From Chromatiaceae bacterium (GTDB lineage Bacteria; Pseudomonadota; Gammaproteobacteria; Chromatiales; Chromatiaceae): a stretch of 64,000 nt of DNA. Positions 8,583-16,171 of the stretch are shown here, piece after piece (the first letter of the stretch is position 1; each line of letters starts with the position of its first letter). The stretch is taken from positions 1 to 64,000 of the forward strand of contig JACDZG010000021.1 in the NCBI GenBank assembly GCA_013426805.1. The letters are read 5' to 3'. The notes beneath the pieces were generated by a model. That model worked only from the letters and a program-made list of their open reading frames with translations, did not search any database and was not told where the DNA came from. The position numbers and the translations under genes were made by a program.

Positions 8583-11500
8583 GCCTGGTCGCCGCGTTGC
8601 CGGTCTGGCTGATCCCGGTTGCGGCCTTCGCCGTCGCGCTGGGGTTGGCGTTCGCGCTCAATGCCCTGGTCATCGCGCGGCGGCCGGACCGCGACAGCGG
8701 CGCCTTCTGGAGCCCGGTCCTGGTCTGGTGCGGCGGCTTGCTGGCGCTGTCGCTGCTCTATGCCTGGACCCTCCAATGGCTTGAGGCGGTCTGGTGGTTC
8801 AAGGGCTGGCATCCCTTGTTCGACGCGACCGGACTCAAGGTCGCCCTGCCGGGGCTGCCCGCTCTGGAACTGCCGGTGCCGACGCCCCTGGGCGCGGACG
8901 GGCTGCGGCTGGCGCATCCCGAGTGGTGGGCGCTTGCCATGCCGTTCGCCGTCTGGTTCGCGGTGATCCTGATCCGGCTCCTGCTGCCCGCGGCGCAACG
9001 CGGACCGGAACAGCCGCGCCCCGGCGGCTGGCTGGCCGGTTCCGCCGGGTTCGCGTGTTCGCGGCACTGGGTGGGGTATGCCCTGGCGTCGCCGCTGTTG
9101 CTGCTGCTGGTCTGGAGCGCCGATCAGCTCGGCGAAGGGCCGATCCAGGCGCGTGCCGCACTCTGGGGGACCCTGGCCGTCCTCGCCGTTACCCTCATCG
9201 TCCTTGCCTTCAGTCGCGGCCGGGCGGGCGCCGCGGCAGTCGAGCCCGCGGTGGCGCCGGCGCCTGAAACCGACGCCGACGACTGGGTGGACGCGCTGCG
9301 CCGCCGCGGCTTTGCCGTCACGCCGCTCGCGCGGCTCGAACCCAGTCTTGAGGGGATCCAGACCCAGGACCCCGGTGCCTGTGCACTGCTCGACCAATGG
9401 CCCTTCCTGCGCGAGCGCCAGGTGGCCCCGGAGCTGGTCGAGGCCGTCGCCGATCTGTTCGGCGCCGGTGTCGGCGGGCGCCGCCATGGGCTGGACCGGC
9501 TGATCCTGGCCCCGGACGATGCCGGCCAGTTGGAGACCCTGGCCGCGGCCATCCGCCTCACCCACCTGCGTCTGGAACTGGTCACCCTGGTGATCTGTCC
9601 GCGGGGCGCGACCGCGCTCGCGGAGCGTCTTGCGCCCTGGCTGCCGGGCCGCGAGCTGATCCAGCTGCCGCGGGCCAATGCGCCCATCGACACCACGGCC
9701 ATGGTTTGGGTGCTCACGGCCGGCACCCTGTCGGATCAGTTGGCCGACCTGTCCGATCATCCGCTGCTGCTCAATCGCATCGGTCTTGTCGCCTGGTGGG
9801 ACCTGGACGCCTATTCCGGCGTCATGGCCGCCAACTTCTGGGCCGTCTCCCATCGTCTGCACCGGCTGATCAAGGGTAAGGGCCGGCAGGAGACCCGCTC
9901 GCTCACCTTCGCCCGCTATCACCAGAGCCACGAGGCCAATTTCGCCGCCTTCGCCGCGCAGACGCTGCCCTATGACTACCAGGCCGAGGATCGGGTGGTC
10001 GTCGCCCAGCGCCGACGCCATCCGCTCTGTATCCACCTGCTGGAGCCGACGGCCGATCTCAAGCCCGCGGACCTGGTCGCACAGGATCATTGGGACCCCA
10101 GCCTGTTGGCCGCCCGGACCTCGGTGGAGGCCGGCTGGCGTACCCGCTTCGAGCCGCCGCGGGGCCTGGATCGGATCAAGGCCGCCGACTTCCTGCAACA
10201 GCGGATCGACGGCCGCCGCCTGGCGCAGTGGCTGCCGCCGGGGCCGGCCGACGCCGGGGCGCGGATCATGGAAGCGCGGGCCGAGGACGTGCTCGCGCTC
10301 GGTCAGTTGCTCTCCCAGGGCGGACGCTGTATCGAGTACCTGCCGGCCCATCATGTCGGTGTGCTCCTGCCGCCGGGGAACCCCTATGTGCGTCGACTGC
10401 TGCTGCGTCTGGAGCAGGATCCCGCGGCCTTCTTCCGCCTGGTGCGCCGGTTGGTCCCGGGTGTACCGCAGCCGGCGATCGTGCGCCGTCATCTGCTGCT
10501 CGCCTTGCGTGAGATGGAAGCGGTGGCCAACGGCCTGCTCACCACCTTTCAATGGCGCGACAGCATCCTCGATCCGGTCTTGGAAGACCTGGCCAACCAT
10601 CACCAGATCGAACGCCGCGACGTGCGCTTTCTCGACCACGACAACCGGCTCAAGGTCGATACCGGCTATACCAGTTCGGTCGCGGAATATCGCCCCGGTC
10701 CGCTGGACACCGTCGGCGATCAGTTGGTCTCGATCATTCTGCGCGAGGCCGGTGAAGCGGAGGAACTGCTGCTGCGCATCGACCCGGAGCGGGTGACCAT
10801 CGTCGCCTATCCGCGGCGTGTCTTTCAGGTCAAGGGCCAGACCTTCCGTATCAACGCCTGGCCCGGCACCGATGCACAGGAGATCAAACGCCGCGGCGTG
10901 CTCTATTGCACCCGTACCGATGACCCGGTGCTGACCTGGCGGGTGAGTGAGCCGCGGCTGCGCCGCACCCTGGTCGACCCCAGCCAGAACCAGGCGTTCT
11001 TCGCCAACAATACGCTCAATAAGGTCGTCATTCAGACGCAGTACGCGGAGGAGGTCAGCGGCCTCATTGAGGTCCGGCGCGATGGCCAGGGCGATTTACA
11101 GTCAGGCGCGAGGCACCGGAGCGAGACCGACTGGGGCGAACCCATCGAGAGCCTGACCTTCCCGACCAAGGGGCTGATGCTGCGCTTTCTCGAAGAAGAT
11201 CTGGCCGAGCGCGCCGCCGCCCTGCATTCCATCGCGCTGGCCTTGAGCCAGGTCCTGGCGGTGCATGTTGGTGTCGAAGAGGACGCGGTGCGCGTCATGG
11301 CGGCGGAGAACCTCAAGGTCGGCCGCCGCCGCGAATCGGGTCTGGTCATCCTTGACCTGTATCCGCATGGCATTGGCCTGATCGATGCGCTGAACGACGA
11401 CGACGCGCTGTTGCGCCGCATGCTCGAGCACACCCGCGACTGGCTCGCCGAATGCCCCTGCGCCAGCGAGTCCGGCTGCGCGCTCTGTCTGCAATCGCCA

Positions 11501-11590
11501 CCGTCCATCGCCGCGACTCGCTATTCAGTCGACCGTCATTTGAGCCGGCGCGAGGCGGTGGAGGTGTTAAGGCAGGTGTTGGGGGATTGA
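8579..11590 (+). CDS. Membrane-anchored degenerate MrfA/DUF1998 helicase-like protein
   Basis: A 1003-aa protein. The first 220 residues hold about five membrane helices. From about residue 235 the order follows the MrfA/DUF1998 helicase family: a segment DRLILAPDDAGQLETL where the family has its TGTGSGKT P-loop, then LVAWWDLDAYSGVMAANF (about 402-419) where it has the DEAH-box VVIDEVHTYRGVFGSH, then a DUF1998-type region (YPRRVFQVKGQTFRI) and a C-terminal cysteine cluster CPCASESGCALC near 959-970. The catalytic lysine of motif I and the DEAH acids are not conserved, so helicase ATPase activity is probably lost while the nucleic-acid or zinc-binding scaffold remains. ATG at 8579 is chosen over an in-frame GTG at 8570 because of the GGGGGTGGGG just upstream and the overlap with the mini-ORF stop. 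Confidence 0.65.
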   Translation: MSLVAALPVWLIPVAAFAVALGLAFALNALVIARRPDRDSGAFWSPVLVWCGGLLALSLLYAWTLQWLEAVWWFKGWHPLFDATGLKVALPGLPALELPVPTPLGADGLRLAHPEWWALAMPFAVWFAVILIRLLLPAAQRGPEQPRPGGWLAGSAGFACSRHWVGYALASPLLLLLVWSADQLGEGPIQARAALWGTLAVLAVTLIVLAFSRGRAGAAAVEPAVAPAPETDADDWVDALRRRGFAVTPLARLEPSLEGIQTQDPGACALLDQWPFLRERQVAPELVEAVADLFGAGVGGRRHGLDRLILAPDDAGQLETLAAAIRLTHLRLELVTLVICPRGATALAERLAPWLPGRELIQLPRANAPIDTTAMVWVLTAGTLSDQLADLSDHPLLLNRIGLVAWWDLDAYSGVMAANFWAVSHRLHRLIKGKGRQETRSLTFARYHQSHEANFAAFAAQTLPYDYQAEDRVVVAQRRRHPLCIHLLEPTADLKPADLVAQDHWDPSLLAARTSVEAGWRTRFEPPRGLDRIKAADFLQQRIDGRRLAQWLPPGPADAGARIMEARAEDVLALGQLLSQGGRCIEYLPAHHVGVLLPPGNPYVRRLLLRLEQDPAAFFRLVRRLVPGVPQPAIVRRHLLLALREMEAVANGLLTTFQWRDSILDPVLEDLANHHQIERRDVRFLDHDNRLKVDTGYTSSVAEYRPGPLDTVGDQLVSIILREAGEAEELLLRIDPERVTIVAYPRRVFQVKGQTFRINAWPGTDAQEIKRRGVLYCTRTDDPVLTWRVSEPRLRRTLVDPSQNQAFFANNTLNKVVIQTQYAEEVSGLIEVRRDGQGDLQSGARHRSETDWGEPIESLTFPTKGLMLRFLEEDLAERAAALHSIALALSQVLAVHVGVEEDAVRVMAAENLKVGRRRESGLVILDLYPHGIGLIDALNDDDALLRRMLEHTRDWLAECPCASESGCALCLQSPPSIAATRYSVDRHLSRREAVEVLRQVLGD

Positions 11591-11972
11591 TGCAGCGCCC
11601 GCAAATGAACGCGAATACGATGCTTGGGGCCTTGAGCATCGTTTCGGCCATCGAAACCATCGGTGCGGCGCCGTCGGGTGGGGATTTAGCAACGGAAGAA
11701 TACGGACAGGCTTCGATCATCGTTCCAGCCCGCTGCAATCACTCCGCACAGTCAACCCTATTTTTTGTCGAAGGGGGATAAATCTCTACGTTCCCGAACG
11801 AAGAAACAAGTGGCGGAATGTTTGTGCTTACGAACGTGGAAATGCCGAGAAATGCATTACCATTCGTCGTTCACGAGGATATTGTCTTAAGAAAGGCAAC
11901 CTCGCTTGCTACCCGCCTTCGGGCAGGCGCCGAGGTTTGCCAATCTGCACATTTGTACATAAGATCGCAGTC
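11591..11972. other. Intergenic stretch without a recognised gene
   Basis: About 380 bases lie between the helicase-like gene and brnT. Open frames here (for example one starting at the ATG 11590) do not resemble known proteins and have no convincing ribosome binding site. The composition is less G+C-rich than the flanking genes around 11760-11930. No clear terminator was found. This is the left boundary of the toxin-antitoxin patch. Confidence 0.4.
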
Positions 11973-12248
11973 ATGGAGATTGAGTTTGACCCCGAGAAAG
12001 CCGCCGCCAACCCCCTGCGGCAAGACGGCGTCACGTTCGATGAAGCTGCTGCCGTCCTGCTCGATCCCTACGCGTTGACGCGCGAGGACACCGACGCCCA
12101 AGACGAGACCCGGTTGGTGACACTGGGTATGGGCGCCAGGGGGAACATTCTGGTCGTAGTTTGGACCGTGCGCGACGACCGCATCCGTCTGATTTCCGCA
12201 TGGAAGGCCAACCAACCGCAACGCAATCGCTATGAGCAACAATTCTGA
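11973..12248 (+). CDS. brnT: BrnT-type toxin (RelE-fold ribonuclease)
   Basis: A 91-aa protein beginning MEIEFDPEKAAANPLRQDG with the BrnT hallmarks: an N-terminal beta strand with FDPxKAxxN, a central EAAAVLLDP, and a C-terminal RDDRIRLISAWKAN. BrnT toxins are ribosome-independent RNases neutralised by BrnA. ATG at 11973 gives the family length; an upstream TTG at 11937 would add 12 residues of no homology. The 3' end overlaps the antitoxin start by 17 bases, as is usual for brnTA. The partner antitoxin appears frameshifted, so toxin control here is uncertain. Confidence 0.85.
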   Translation: MEIEFDPEKAAANPLRQDGVTFDEAAAVLLDPYALTREDTDAQDETRLVTLGMGARGNILVVVWTVRDDRIRLISAWKANQPQRNRYEQQF

Positions 12249-12529
12249 CCCACTGTTCGACCGGTATGCAGATTTGGACTTCGCCGACGGCAAGCCGGTG
12301 GCCGAGGTGCCGGCCTTGGCACGGCTGCAAGCCGCGGGGCGGCAAGTGGCAGATCACCATGCGCGTGGATAACGCCGTGCTCGCGGCGTTCAAGGCACAT
12401 GCCGTTCGCACCGGAAGCAGCTATCAAACCCTCATGAACGAAGCCCTGCGCCAGTTCGTCGAGGGTCAAACGCTGGCCGATGTCGTGCGCGAGACCATCC
12501 GCCAGGAGCCGCATCATGGGCGAACCTGA
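12232..12529 (+). pseudogene. brnA: brnA antitoxin with a frameshift
   Basis: The frame from ATG 12232 gives the BrnA N-terminus (FADGKPVAEVPALARLQAAG) but then stops at TAA about 12370. The C-terminal BrnA domain (ITMRVDNAVLAAFKAHA, then YQTLMNEALRQFVEGQ) continues in another frame to the TGA at 12527-12529. The two frames join at GCGGGGCGGCAAG: removing one G from the GGGG run restores ALARLQAAGGKWQITMRVDN. This may be a real inactivating mutation, slippage on the G run, or a sequencing error. BrnA is a ribbon-helix-helix DNA-binding antitoxin that autoregulates brnTA. Confidence 0.75.
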
Positions 12530-12713
12530 GCGCCAGGTCGATGCGTCCGTGGTTGGTCGCGTCGGCGTTGGTCATCGTTCCGGCCAGTTCCACTTCCCGC
12601 CAGTCGAACCTAGCCCGTTGATCCTCGCAGCTAAACCGAGTCCAACGCGAAATGCGTAATTTTCATGGTGTGTTCGGCCTTGGGGATTTTACCAACCGCG
12701 GTGGAGACACGGT

Positions 12714-13682
12714 TTAATCGTTCGAGCCATTCATCAAGAGCCGCTTCAGCCGCTCGACTTCGGCAAGCGCCGCGGCTTCGCGTTGCAATGCCGCTTCGGT
12801 CTGCGCATGTGCCTGCTCCTTTTCCCAGCGCGCCCGCTCTTCGGCGGTCCGCGCCTGCTCCGCGGCGGCTCGCGCCTGCTCCTCGGCAGCGCGCGCCTGC
12901 GCCTTCTCCGTCCGCTCGCACTCCAGTTGCGCCCGCGCCTGTTCCGCCGCCGCGCTCAGTTCGGCGATCTGCCGCTGAATACTGCGCTGCTGGCGCAGGA
13001 AGTTCTGGCGCGCCTGGTAGGCATGGTAGGCGCGCTCTTTCTCTGAAAAGGCCATCAACACGCTCATGGCTTGTTGCATCTCCTCGGTTTGCATCCAAAG
13101 GGGCAGCGCGTTCTCGTCGAGCCGCTCGGCTTCGGTGAAGAAGCGCAGCCAGCGCTCCATCTCGTTGGCCACGTCGTCGGTGTGGGCCTGGCTGCGGGCG
13201 AATTTGCCAAGCTCCAAGAGATAAATCCCGCCGTGGTCAAGCAGTCCGCGGCCCTGTTCGTCGCGCATCCGGAAGCGGTGGGCGTAGCCCAGCACGTCGC
13301 GCAGCAGGGTTTCGCCGAGCAGCCAAATCGAATAGGTCGGCTTGAGTTCGCCGTAATCCTGACCGTCCTTGAGCTGGTCGCTGTAGAGATCCGCCCACCC
13401 GTACAAGATACGGGCCAGGAGATCGGGCACGGCCAGCAGTTGGATCTCGACCTGGAAGACCCGTTGCCGGGCGTCGCGCGCCTTGACATCGACGATGCTG
13501 AGTTTGTCGTCGAGAAACTCCCGCTCATTATAGGGGTCGAGGATCTCGACCTCGACCACCGGGCAGGCCAACTCCGCCCCTAGGACCGCGTTCAGGAAAT
13601 GGATCAGCAGCCTACGATTCGCCTCGGCACCAAGCAATGCTTTGAAGACGCAATCGATTTTGGGGTCGATGGGGTGGCGCAT
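12714..13682 (-). CDS. Rpn/PD-(D/E)XK family nuclease (transposase_31-like)
   Basis: A 322-aa protein starting MRHPIDPKIDCVFKALLG, the usual start of Rpn-type PD-(D/E)XK proteins. The nuclease core is visible in LDDKLSIVDVKARD followed by VFQVEIQL (the E-x-Q/K motif). After residue about 225 comes a long low-complexity coiled coil of A, E, Q and R (AEEQARAAAEQARTAEE), a common tail in this family. Rpn proteins are DNA nucleases linked to recombination or phage defence. An in-frame upstream extension to 13724 is not homologous and is rejected. The gene sits between the broken brnA and a second brnA 3' remnant, which suggests insertion or duplication here. Confidence 0.85.
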   Translation of the reverse strand: MRHPIDPKIDCVFKALLGAEANRRLLIHFLNAVLGAELACPVVEVEILDPYNEREFLDDKLSIVDVKARDARQRVFQVEIQLLAVPDLLARILYGWADLYSDQLKDGQDYGELKPTYSIWLLGETLLRDVLGYAHRFRMRDEQGRGLLDHGGIYLLELGKFARSQAHTDDVANEMERWLRFFTEAERLDENALPLWMQTEEMQQAMSVLMAFSEKERAYHAYQARQNFLRQQRSIQRQIAELSAAAEQARAQLECERTEKAQARAAEEQARAAAEQARTAEERARWEKEQAHAQTEAALQREAAALAEVERLKRLLMNGSND

Positions 13683-13722
13683 GACGAGACTATAGCGCAG
13701 GCTCGCCTGAAGGCAAGTCTTC

Positions 13723-13800
13723 ATGACCGAAGCCCTGCGCCAGTTCGTCGAGAGTCAAATGCTGGCTGATGTCGTGTGCGAGACGATCCGTCAGGAGTGA
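13723..13800 (+). pseudogene. Remnant of a second brnA 3' end
   Basis: A 26-codon piece reading MTEALRQFVESQMLADVV and ending at TGA matches the end of the brnA gene at 12437-12510 (NEALRQFVEGQTLADVV) at both DNA and protein level. No brnT or brnA 5' part precedes it; the Rpn-family gene on the opposite strand occupies that place. It is best read as the tail of a duplicated or deleted brnTA copy. Confidence 0.8.
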
Positions 13801-13820
13801 CGTCATGGCTGAGTACGAGG

Positions 13821-13982
13821 TTACGCAAAGTCCGCGATGCGGGCATTGAGCGCCGGGCGCGAATGCAGCACGCCTTCGGCGAAGCTCAGCCGGATCACCG
13901 GATAGTGTACTGACCAGTCCCAGTGCGGGTGGATCATGAGGCCCCGGAAACAACGCTCGTTGCCGGCAAAGAGTTCCCCCAT
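13821..13982 (-). pseudogene. Fragment of an AAA-ATPase-like (PF09820-type) gene
   Basis: A 53-codon frame beginning MGELFAGNERCFRGLMIH and continuing with WDWSVHYPVIRLSF matches the conserved region just after the P-loop in the AAA-ATPase-like family that is usually fused to a PD-(D/E)XK domain. The upstream P-loop part and the whole C-terminal part are absent, and the frame ends at TAA 13821-13823. It is a short relic. Confidence 0.65.
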
Positions 13983-14049
13983 GGTGTCGGGTCATAATTG
14001 AGCCTGGCCCCTTTTCCTTTCTGTCCCCCGGAATTTCGGACTCGGAGAA

Positions 14050-14247
14050 TTAAGTGAACTGTCCCCGGAATTCGCGTCGATCGATCTCTTGAAAGATGTC
14101 GTCCGCGGCGCGTATCAGTTCTTGGTCCGACGGGGCCTCGTAGGGCGTCTCCGGGGTGTTGCGAAGAAGTTCCAACAGAACCTCGCGCCGCTCTGCCTCA
14201 GCTAGCGCGGCGAACGATTGGAGCAATTGACGGGCGGCTGTGCTCAT
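14050..14247 (-). CDS. Orphan antitoxin-like small protein
   Basis: A 65-aa protein starting MSTAARQLLQSFAALAEAER and ending in an acidic tail with DDIFQEIDRREFRGQF. This N-terminal helix followed by an acidic DEIFxxLDxRE tail is typical of small antitoxins encoded just before MazF/PemK- or PIN-type toxins. No toxin frame follows on the same strand; the region 13990-14050 holds only short repeat-like sequence. The longer frame extending to 14553 is rejected because its first 102 residues look noncoding. Probably a leftover antitoxin. Confidence 0.6.
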   Translation of the reverse strand: MSTAARQLLQSFAALAEAERREVLLELLRNTPETPYEAPSDQELIRAADDIFQEIDRREFRGQFT

Positions 14248-14831
14248 GATTGACCCATAACGTTTGGCGGCAAGGCGCCAGGGACGGGATCTGGTGCCAG
14301 GCTCGAATACATCTGCGCTGCGGCAAGAGCCCGGCTCTTGGCCGGCGGCATCCGCCAAGCCGCCAACGCGGCACTCAGCCGGAACTCCCGTCGATTGCGC
14401 CGGTTGCGAAGCCCCCGCGGAGTTTACCGCCACTGCACGGGAACACCGTGGCCGTCTGCGTCCTAGAATACTGGCACCGAGCGACTCTTTCGGTACTGGT
14501 TCAGCTTGAATCCAAAGTAAACCGCTTATAATCAGTAATCTACGGACGCCCACACGTATCTCGTTCTCCTGTGAGTATCACCTATCGCATTATTTCCACG
14601 AAGATGATGCAGAGACTCCCGCGGAGCCAACGTGCGAAGACGCACCGCAAGGCTCTGATAAACAAAATCACTGACAAAGGGTTGAACTCTGGGGCAAAAG
14701 GAAAGACCTGACCCCCACCCGTGTGCTTTTCCCCCTTTCCCCCTTTCCCGCCGGGTCCCTTTCCTGCCGCGTTCATTTCTCGCGGAAGGTGATTCGTAGT
14801 CTTGGGGCTTGGGAACAAGCCATGCCTACGA
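14248..14831. other. Noncoding stretch in the toxin-antitoxin patch
   Basis: About 580 bases without a convincing gene. It contains homopurine/homopyrimidine runs (CCCCCTTTCCCCCTTTCCCG near 14731-14750) and a short ACCTGACCCCCACCC string resembling the GGGGTCAGAGCCC string near 16077-16095. Open frames here have unnatural composition. Confidence 0.4.
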
Positions 14832-15271
14832 TCAGCGCTCGGTTGGATCGATCACCACTGCCCCTACGCCGGGTGCGAACGGGTTGCACACGGTCAAGCG
14901 GCCCTCGAACACCTGTCCGTCTTGTAAGTCCTCGGAGTAGAGCTTATCGCAGGCGGCAGCGAGCGCTGCCGAGATGATCAACGCATCCCAGTGCGAAATC
15001 CGATAGCGTTCGCCGAGTGTGATGGCCGTGCGCACCATTCCCGCTTCAGGTCCACGACCTCGCACCTGCGCAGCAGGATGGCGGCCAGCCGGCCGGCGGT
15101 TTGGCGAGGCAGCCGCATCTTTCCCAAAGCGACATTCAGGAATTCGTTGACGACCTGAACGCTGATGACCGGGCGGGCCTTCATGACGGACAGCGCTACG
15201 CGCCGCCGCGCTGGGTTCGCGTCGAGTGTGTAGACCGCGATATTGGTGTCAGCGAAGGATCGGGCGGTCAT
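14832..15271 (-). pseudogene. PIN-domain (VapC-like) toxin with frameshift
   Basis: From ATG 15271 the frame reads MTARSFADTNIAVYTLDAN with the first PIN acidic residue, and continues to ILLRRCEVVDLKREW. The second half (VRTAITLGERYRISHWDALI, then LYSEDLQDGQ and NPF) lies in the next frame, ending at 14832. The shift falls near 15045-15055 around AAGCGGGAATGG. Both halves together give a normal PIN toxin of about 145 aa. An intact relative is encoded at 61705-62139. The paired antitoxin at 15249-15479 overlaps its start. Confidence 0.75.
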
Positions 15272-15479
15272 AACACGCCTCCCGATCAAACTGGCCGGAC
15301 CAGGCTCCGGCCAGCTTCTCAAACTCGTCCCACTCGTCATCGGTGCCGTCCGACAGCGCAGAATTTGTTGGGGCCAAAACGCCCTTGTGTTTCAAATGCC
15401 CGATGAAATCCAGTACCTCCCGAGCCTGGGCCTCGGGGAGCGTCTTGATCTGCTCGTACGCCAACTCTGCAATGTTCAT
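15249..15479 (-). CDS. DUF2281-type antitoxin
   Basis: A 76-aa protein starting MNIAELAYEQIKTLPEAQAR followed by EVLDFIGHLKHK, the pattern of DUF2281/VapB-like antitoxins, with an acidic middle (DGTDDEWDEFEKL). It overlaps the start of the PIN toxin frame by 23 bases, the usual antitoxin-first order. Because the toxin is frameshifted, the antitoxin may persist without a target. Confidence 0.75.
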   Translation of the reverse strand: MNIAELAYEQIKTLPEAQAREVLDFIGHLKHKGVLAPTNSALSDGTDDEWDEFEKLAGAWSGQFDREACYDRPILR

Positions 15480-15540
15480 GGCTATTTCTCCCGGCTCAGC
15501 GCCAGCATTCGAATTTCCTTAGTCGCCTTTACCGACCTGA

Positions 15541-15768
15541 CTAAATTGGCTCATGATCGATTTCATATGCCTCTACGAGATCGCCAACCACGGAAACGAG
15601 CGAGTAAAGAGGATGTCCGGCATCGTCTCGGACGACATCGAGCAAGTCATTGAGGAAAGCCGTGACCTGCTCATAATCACGTTCCGACTCAATATGAGAT
15701 ATTGGTGCCGCCGACCTGAGCGCTTGCCAAGCGGGAACGAGCTTTTCAACATCAAGCGCCGCGTTCAT
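15541..15768 (-). CDS. HigA-like antitoxin lacking the HTH domain
   Basis: A 75-aa protein MNAALDVEKLVPAWQALRSA with the HigA N-terminal signature IESERDYEQVTAFLNDLLD and VGDLVEAYEIDHEPI. In most relatives a Cro-type helix-turn-helix follows this region; here TAG ends the frame immediately and the next gene starts about 60 bases later. Its ATG overlaps the stop of the upstream higB by 4 bases. Either a naturally short antitoxin variant or a truncated one. Confidence 0.7.
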   Translation of the reverse strand: MNAALDVEKLVPAWQALRSAAPISHIESERDYEQVTAFLNDLLDVVRDDAGHPLYSLVSVVGDLVEAYEIDHEPI

Positions 15769-16055
15769 TTCTTTCTCCAGGCATTTCTGTCGTACTCCGT
15801 ATGGGTCATGACTTGGCGAACATAAAGCCGCCGCTTATCATAGTGGATCACGGTAACGATTCGATACTTGTTGCCACCCACATCGAACACTGTGAATCCA
15901 TCGACGTAATCTGCGGAGCGGAATGATTGCCGCAGCTCGGGAAAAGACTCTGCTGCGAGTTGACCGACTTTCCTAAACCACTCATCCAAAGCGGGTCGAG
16001 ACTCCGGATGACGTTCCCAGAATTCTCTTATGGGCTTCTTTGAGATGACGCGCAT
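15765..16055 (-). CDS. higB: HigB-type mRNA interferase toxin
   Basis: A 96-aa protein starting MRVISKKPIREFWERHPES with the family features LDEWFRKV, GNKYRIVTVIHYDKRRLYVR and a final THTEYDRNAW. HigB toxins are RelE-fold, ribosome-dependent RNases. Toxin-first order with a 4-base overlap to the antitoxin is typical for higBA. The longer frame to 16250 is rejected since residues before MRVIS have no homology pattern and cross a GGGGTCAGAGCCC repeat-like string. Confidence 0.9.
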   Translation of the reverse strand: MRVISKKPIREFWERHPESRPALDEWFRKVGQLAAESFPELRQSFRSADYVDGFTVFDVGGNKYRIVTVIHYDKRRLYVRQVMTHTEYDRNAWRKK

Positions 16056-16171
16056 AGTTATTCCTGAAGACAAAAAAGGGCTCTGACCCCTTTTCCGCTT
16101 TTCCGTAGTCCGCAGGCCGCAGACATCGGCATCGACGTTCTTCCCGGCCACCCCTTGAAGCGTCAGTGTCC

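Noticed and set aside
6871-8673. 600-aa open frame opposite the tubulin-like gene
   Set aside because: Shadow frame; Q/R-rich, no recognisable fold.
8513-10639. 708-aa open frame on the minus strand
   Set aside because: Shadow of the DUF1998-like gene; the codon pattern favours the plus strand and the product is Q/R/G-rich without domains.
14582-14818. 78-aa frame with KGPGGKGGKGEKHTGGG
   Set aside because: Produced by the CCCCCTTTCCCC homopyrimidine run; no ribosome binding site or homology-like pattern.
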